Part shown: one piece after another, positions 6,834 to 9,018 of the stretch | Layout of the letters: every line of letters starts with the position of its first letter | Numbering within the stretch: position 1 is the first letter of the stretch | NCBI GenBank assembly: GCA_025353305.1 | Contig: JANXQX010000080.1 | Span: 1 to 9,018 of the forward strand | Length of the DNA: 9,018 bases | Source of the DNA: Holophagaceae bacterium | GTDB lineage: Bacteria > Acidobacteriota > Holophagae > Holophagales > Holophagaceae | Reading direction: 5' to 3' | Made by a program: the position numbers and the translations under genes | The notes under the pieces: model-generated | Database searches by the model: none | Told to the model about the DNA's origin: nothing | What the model saw: only the letters and a program-made list of their open reading frames with translations

Positions 6834-6861
6834 TTGCACGGTAGCCATGCAAGCGTATCCT
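6834..6861 (+). promoter_or_regulatory. Possible sigma-70 promoter of higBA
   Basis: TTGCAC (6834-6839) and TATCCT (6856-6861) are separated by 16 bases and lie about 20 bases before the HigB start. A GTATC direct repeat (6855-6859 and 6862-6866) and the small palindrome GGAGACTCC (6868-6876) lie just downstream and could contribute to an autoregulatory operator. This was judged by eye only. Confidence 0.35.
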
Positions 6862-6880
6862 GTATCTGGAGACTCCTGGG

Positions 6881-7171
6881 GTGATCGCTTCTTTTGGAGA
6901 CAAGGCAACGGAGGCGCTTTTCCATGGTGGCCCCAGGAAGGATTTCAAATCCTTCCCACCCGATATCTTGTTGGCCGCCTTGCGAAAGTCCGACATGCTC
7001 AATGCCGCAGCCACCCTGGGAGACCTCCGGTCACCTCCAGGCAATAGGCTGGAAGCCCTGGAAGGAGACCTGGCGGGACTCCACAGCATTCGCCTGAACG
7101 ACCAATGGCGGATTGTCTTTCGATGGGAGGGCTCGGAGGCCTTCGAAGTGCTCATGACCGATTACCACTGA
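6881..7171 (+). CDS. higB: HigB-type toxin, RelE/ParE superfamily
   Basis: This 96-residue protein has the HigB (plasmid maintenance killer) pattern: an opening MIASFGDKATEALF, then FPPDILLAALRKSDMLNAA (residues 25-43), PPGNRLEALEGD near the middle, and the closing block SIRLNDQWRIVFRW with a C-terminal DYH. HigB enzymes cleave mRNA on the ribosome and stop growth when not neutralised. The start is GTG at 6881, with GGAG nine bases upstream. It precedes its antitoxin by 14 bases, the reversed order typical of higBA. The protein looks intact. Confidence 0.92.
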   Translation: MIASFGDKATEALFHGGPRKDFKSFPPDILLAALRKSDMLNAAATLGDLRSPPGNRLEALEGDLAGLHSIRLNDQWRIVFRWEGSEAFEVLMTDYH

Positions 7172-7185
7172 AAGCAAGGTGCCCC

Positions 7186-7473
7186 ATGATTCCAACCCAC
7201 CGCACACCCACCCATCCCGGCGAGATTCTTCTGCTGGAATTTCTGGCCCCCCTGGGCATCACCCAGGTTCAGCTCGCTTCGCACATCGGTGTGCCGATCC
7301 AGCGGATCAATGAGCTTGTCCGTGGAAAACGCGGGGTCACGCCGGAAACGGCATGGCTCCTGGGCAAAGCCTTCATCACCTCGCCTGAGTTCTGGTTGAA
7401 CCTGCAGAGCGCATTTGACCTTTCCAAAAGCCGGCCACAGCGATCCATTCGCCCGCTCCGAAAGGTGGGTTGA
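7186..7473 (+). CDS. higA: HigA-type antitoxin, XRE helix-turn-helix
   Basis: This 95-residue protein begins with the family-typical THPGEIL segment (residues 9-15), followed by a Cro/XRE helix-turn-helix: ITQVQLASHIGV (25-36) and QRINELVRGKRGVTPETA (39-56). FITSPEFWLNLQ (63-74) is the conserved HigA tail. It should bind HigB and repress the operon from the region before higB. The ATG at 7186 has AAGG six bases upstream. A longer in-frame reading from 7105 would overlap higB and is not supported. Confidence 0.92.
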   Translation: MIPTHRTPTHPGEILLLEFLAPLGITQVQLASHIGVPIQRINELVRGKRGVTPETAWLLGKAFITSPEFWLNLQSAFDLSKSRPQRSIRPLRKVG

Positions 7474-7533
7474 GGCGCAGCGCTCCAGTCGAACCGTTAT
7501 GCCGATGATTGAATAAGGGCCCCAGGAAGCAAA

Positions 7534-8787
7534 ATGAACGGCAGAGGAATTGACGCTGTGCAATCCAGCCACGCATGGAACACCCAAAGCCTGACCCGGG
7601 ATACGCAGCTGCGCCTTGCGGAGGCTGTGCACATCGACGTGCGAGGGGCTGTGATCCGCCTGGATACCAGCGGTGCGGTGCTGGAACTTCCGCGGTCCAT
7701 GCTTCCGATCCTCACCTTTTTCGAGGCGACGCGCAGTGTCGAGGATGGCTGGCGATTCCTCGGCGCGGCAGCCATGGGGCCCCAGGGCCTGGCGGATTCC
7801 GTGGGCCGGATCATGAGCCTGGTCGAGGCCGGGATCCTGGTTCCCGAGGGTGGCAAACCCCCGCCGCGGCCGGATTCCAGCGAAGGTGCCTTCGGCCCTG
7901 CCCTGCAGATCCGCATGCTGGAGGATCGCGTACGCACCACACGTTTCCTGCAGGCCATCCGCCGCACGGTGCGGCCCGGGGATGTGGTGGTGGAGGTGGG
8001 CACCGGCAGCGGCGTGCTGGCCCTCGCGGCGGCGAAGGCCGGTGCCGCGCGGGTCTACGCCATTGAATCCCAGGCCATCGCCGACGTGGCCCAGCGGCTC
8101 TTCGAAGGCTCAGGTGTTGGGGACCGGATCACCTTGCTGCGCGGCCTTTCCACGGAACTGCCCCTGCCGGAGAAGGCTGATGTGCTGGTGTCCGAGATCC
8201 TCGGCCACGATCCCTTCGACGAACGCATCCTGGAAACCACCCGGGACGCCGTTTCGCGTTTCCTGAAGCCCGATGCGCGGCTCATTCCTTCCCGTCTGCG
8301 GGTTTTTGCCACGCCCGTGGAAGTGCCCGAGGCGATCCGCCGGAAAACCTTCTTCACGCCGATGTTCCTGGAACATTGGGAAAGGTGGTACAGCCTGCCC
8401 CTGACTGCCCTGCGGGAATCCGCGGCAGGCCTCCGGCGCACCTCCGTGAACCCCTGGGACGCCCGGGCCTGGCCCACGCTGGCGAAGCCATGCCTGCTTC
8501 ATGATCTTCCGCTCGCCGACACTCCATCACCCCTGGTTTGCGAGGCAAGCCTGCGTTTTGCCCGGTCCGGCGCCCTTGGCGGCCTTCTCATCCACTTCGA
8601 GGCTCAGCTCGCAGAAGGCATTTTCCTTTCCACCGAAGCCTCCCGGGTGAACCGTAGGAACCATTGGAAGAGCCTTTTGTGGCTGCTCCAGGAGAACCAG
8701 ACCGTCAGGCGCGGCGCAGACCTCTCGCTGCGGTCCGAGGTGCGGAACGGAAGGATGGACCTGGCAATGATCGAATCAGGCGCATGA
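7534..8787 (+). CDS. PRMT-like SAM methyltransferase with N-terminal PqqD-like domain
   Basis: This is a 417-residue protein. Residues about 30-105 (HIDVRGAVIRLDTSGAVLEL, then LADSVGRIMSLVEAGILVPE) have the beta-beta-helix winged layout of PqqD-like domains. The methyltransferase part opens with a PRMT signature, MLEDRVRTTRF (128-138). SAM motif I is VVVEVGTGSGVLALAA (151-166), and VYAIES (174-179) provides the ribose-binding Glu. SEILGHDPFDER (220-231) keeps both Glu residues of the PRMT double-Glu loop at exact spacing (Glu221, Glu230). A THW-like loop was not found. It shares LSTE-x2-LPEK and neighbouring residues with the operon methyltransferase, so the two are paralogous. Start ATG 7534 has AGGAAG four bases upstream. 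Its orientation is opposite to the RiPP operon and HigBA lies between them; a role in the same pathway is inferred from the fused domain. Confidence 0.8.
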   Translation: MNGRGIDAVQSSHAWNTQSLTRDTQLRLAEAVHIDVRGAVIRLDTSGAVLELPRSMLPILTFFEATRSVEDGWRFLGAAAMGPQGLADSVGRIMSLVEAGILVPEGGKPPPRPDSSEGAFGPALQIRMLEDRVRTTRFLQAIRRTVRPGDVVVEVGTGSGVLALAAAKAGAARVYAIESQAIADVAQRLFEGSGVGDRITLLRGLSTELPLPEKADVLVSEILGHDPFDERILETTRDAVSRFLKPDARLIPSRLRVFATPVEVPEAIRRKTFFTPMFLEHWERWYSLPLTALRESAAGLRRTSVNPWDARAWPTLAKPCLLHDLPLADTPSPLVCEASLRFARSGALGGLLIHFEAQLAEGIFLSTEASRVNRRNHWKSLLWLLQENQTVRRGADLSLRSEVRNGRMDLAMIESGA

Positions 8788-8853
8788 ATGCGGGTGGATC
8801 CCAGCCGCATCAAGTCAAATTGCCGGTCCTGATTATCCCTGATCCGCAGCCCA

Positions 8854-8875
8854 CAGCTTTTCAGGTAAAAAGCTG
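8854..8875. other. Inverted repeat, hairpin CAGCTTTT/AAAAGCTG
   Basis: An 8-base perfect stem with a 6-base loop lies about 70 bases after the second methyltransferase. The stem is AT-rich and no T-run follows it, so it is not a standard intrinsic terminator. It directly abuts the CACAGAT repeat unit and may be part of that repeat element. Confidence 0.4.
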
Positions 8876-8905
8876 ATCCACAGATTCCACAGATGACACA
8901 GATTT
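8866..8905 (-). repeat. Short interspersed repeat, CTGTG type, right copy
   Basis: On the plus strand this holds three units with a 9-base period: CACAGATTC, CACAGATGA and CACAGATTT (8879-8905). Its reverse complement matches 106-147 at the other end of the window, including GTGGAATCTGTG and the T-rich tail. The two copies are inverted relative to each other and both are intergenic. Confidence 0.5.
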
Positions 8906-8926
8906 CCGGATGGCTACCGACCGCGG

Positions 8927-8950
8927 GGGAGAGGGAATCTCCCGTTTTCT
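8927..8950 (+). terminator. Probable rho-independent terminator
   Basis: GGGAGA (8927-8932) pairs with TCTCCC (8938-8943) around a 5-base loop and is followed by GTTTTCT. The strand and place fit the end of the second methyltransferase transcript, about 140 bases downstream. The stem is short (6 base pairs), so confidence is moderate. Confidence 0.4.
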
Positions 8951-8970
8951 CCGCATGGGCCAACCGGTTT

Positions 8971-9018
8971 TCAGGGCGGCGGCGGCCACGCGCCTTTGGT
9001 GCGGAAGAGCCGCCGCCC
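8971..9018 (-). CDS. Possible C-terminal end of a gene entering from the right
   Basis: One minus-strand frame ends at the TGA at 8971-8973 and would give a tail reading LFRTKGAWPPPP. The product is not recognised. The same bases form a perfect 10-base inverted repeat, GGGCGGCGGC (8974-8983) and GCCGCCGCCC (9009-9018), so they could be a structured GC-rich element instead of coding sequence. Confidence 0.2.
   Translation of the reverse strand, partial: GRRLFRTKGAWPPPP

Noticed and set aside
7105..7473. Longer HigA starting at 7105
   Set aside because: It would overlap the end of higB, and the added residues do not resemble HigA. The ATG at 7186 has a well-placed ribosome binding site and gives the normal length.
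1..9018. tRNA, rRNA, CRISPR arrays, complete insertion sequences
   Set aside because: No cloverleaf, no regularly spaced direct repeats and no transposase motifs were seen. The 9-base units at 8879-8905 are too short and contiguous for CRISPR.

Overview
This is a high-GC bacterial window, probably from a Gram-negative soil or sediment bacterium. Acidobacteriota is a guess from gene style; nothing in the window fixes the taxon. Its core is one minus-strand operon running from about 6367 down to 611. In order of transcription it encodes a PqqD-like leader-binding protein, an asparagine-synthetase-like cyclase, a 48-residue precursor peptide, an HPr-kinase-like peptide kinase, a PRMT-like methyltransferase with a C-terminal PqqD-like domain, and an NTP_transf_5-type nucleotidyltransferase. 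Spacings are short (18, 25, 47 and about 22 bases, then a 4-base overlap). The precursor was found by reading the sequence between the cyclase and the kinase. Its leader fits the lasso-type pattern Y-x2-P-x-L-x3-G-x4-(I/L)-T and it has a strong Shine-Dalgarno site. This is therefore a lasso-like RiPP locus with three candidate tailoring enzymes.

Three points make the locus unusual. No B2 transglutaminase-like leader peptidase and no intact exporter are visible. The core peptide does not give a conventional lasso ring if it is cut at the usual place after the leader Thr. Two related PRMT-like methyltransferases are present, one at each side, each fused to a PqqD/RRE-like domain at the opposite end. 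The precursor core contains no arginine, so the methyl acceptor is unclear.

Upstream of the operon (6368-6880) lies a decayed stretch: an orphan C-terminal piece of an ABC exporter ATPase on the plus strand and a weak M28-peptidase-like scrap on the minus strand. It is followed by a plus-strand HigB-HigA toxin-antitoxin pair (6881-7473) and the second methyltransferase (7534-8787). A terminator-like hairpin lies at 8927-8950.

The left end holds a plus-strand VanZ-like membrane protein (172-546), convergent with the operon. Short related repeats built on CTGTG / CACAG units lie near both ends of the window in opposite orientation, bracketing the gene block. Partial genes may run off both edges but cannot be identified.
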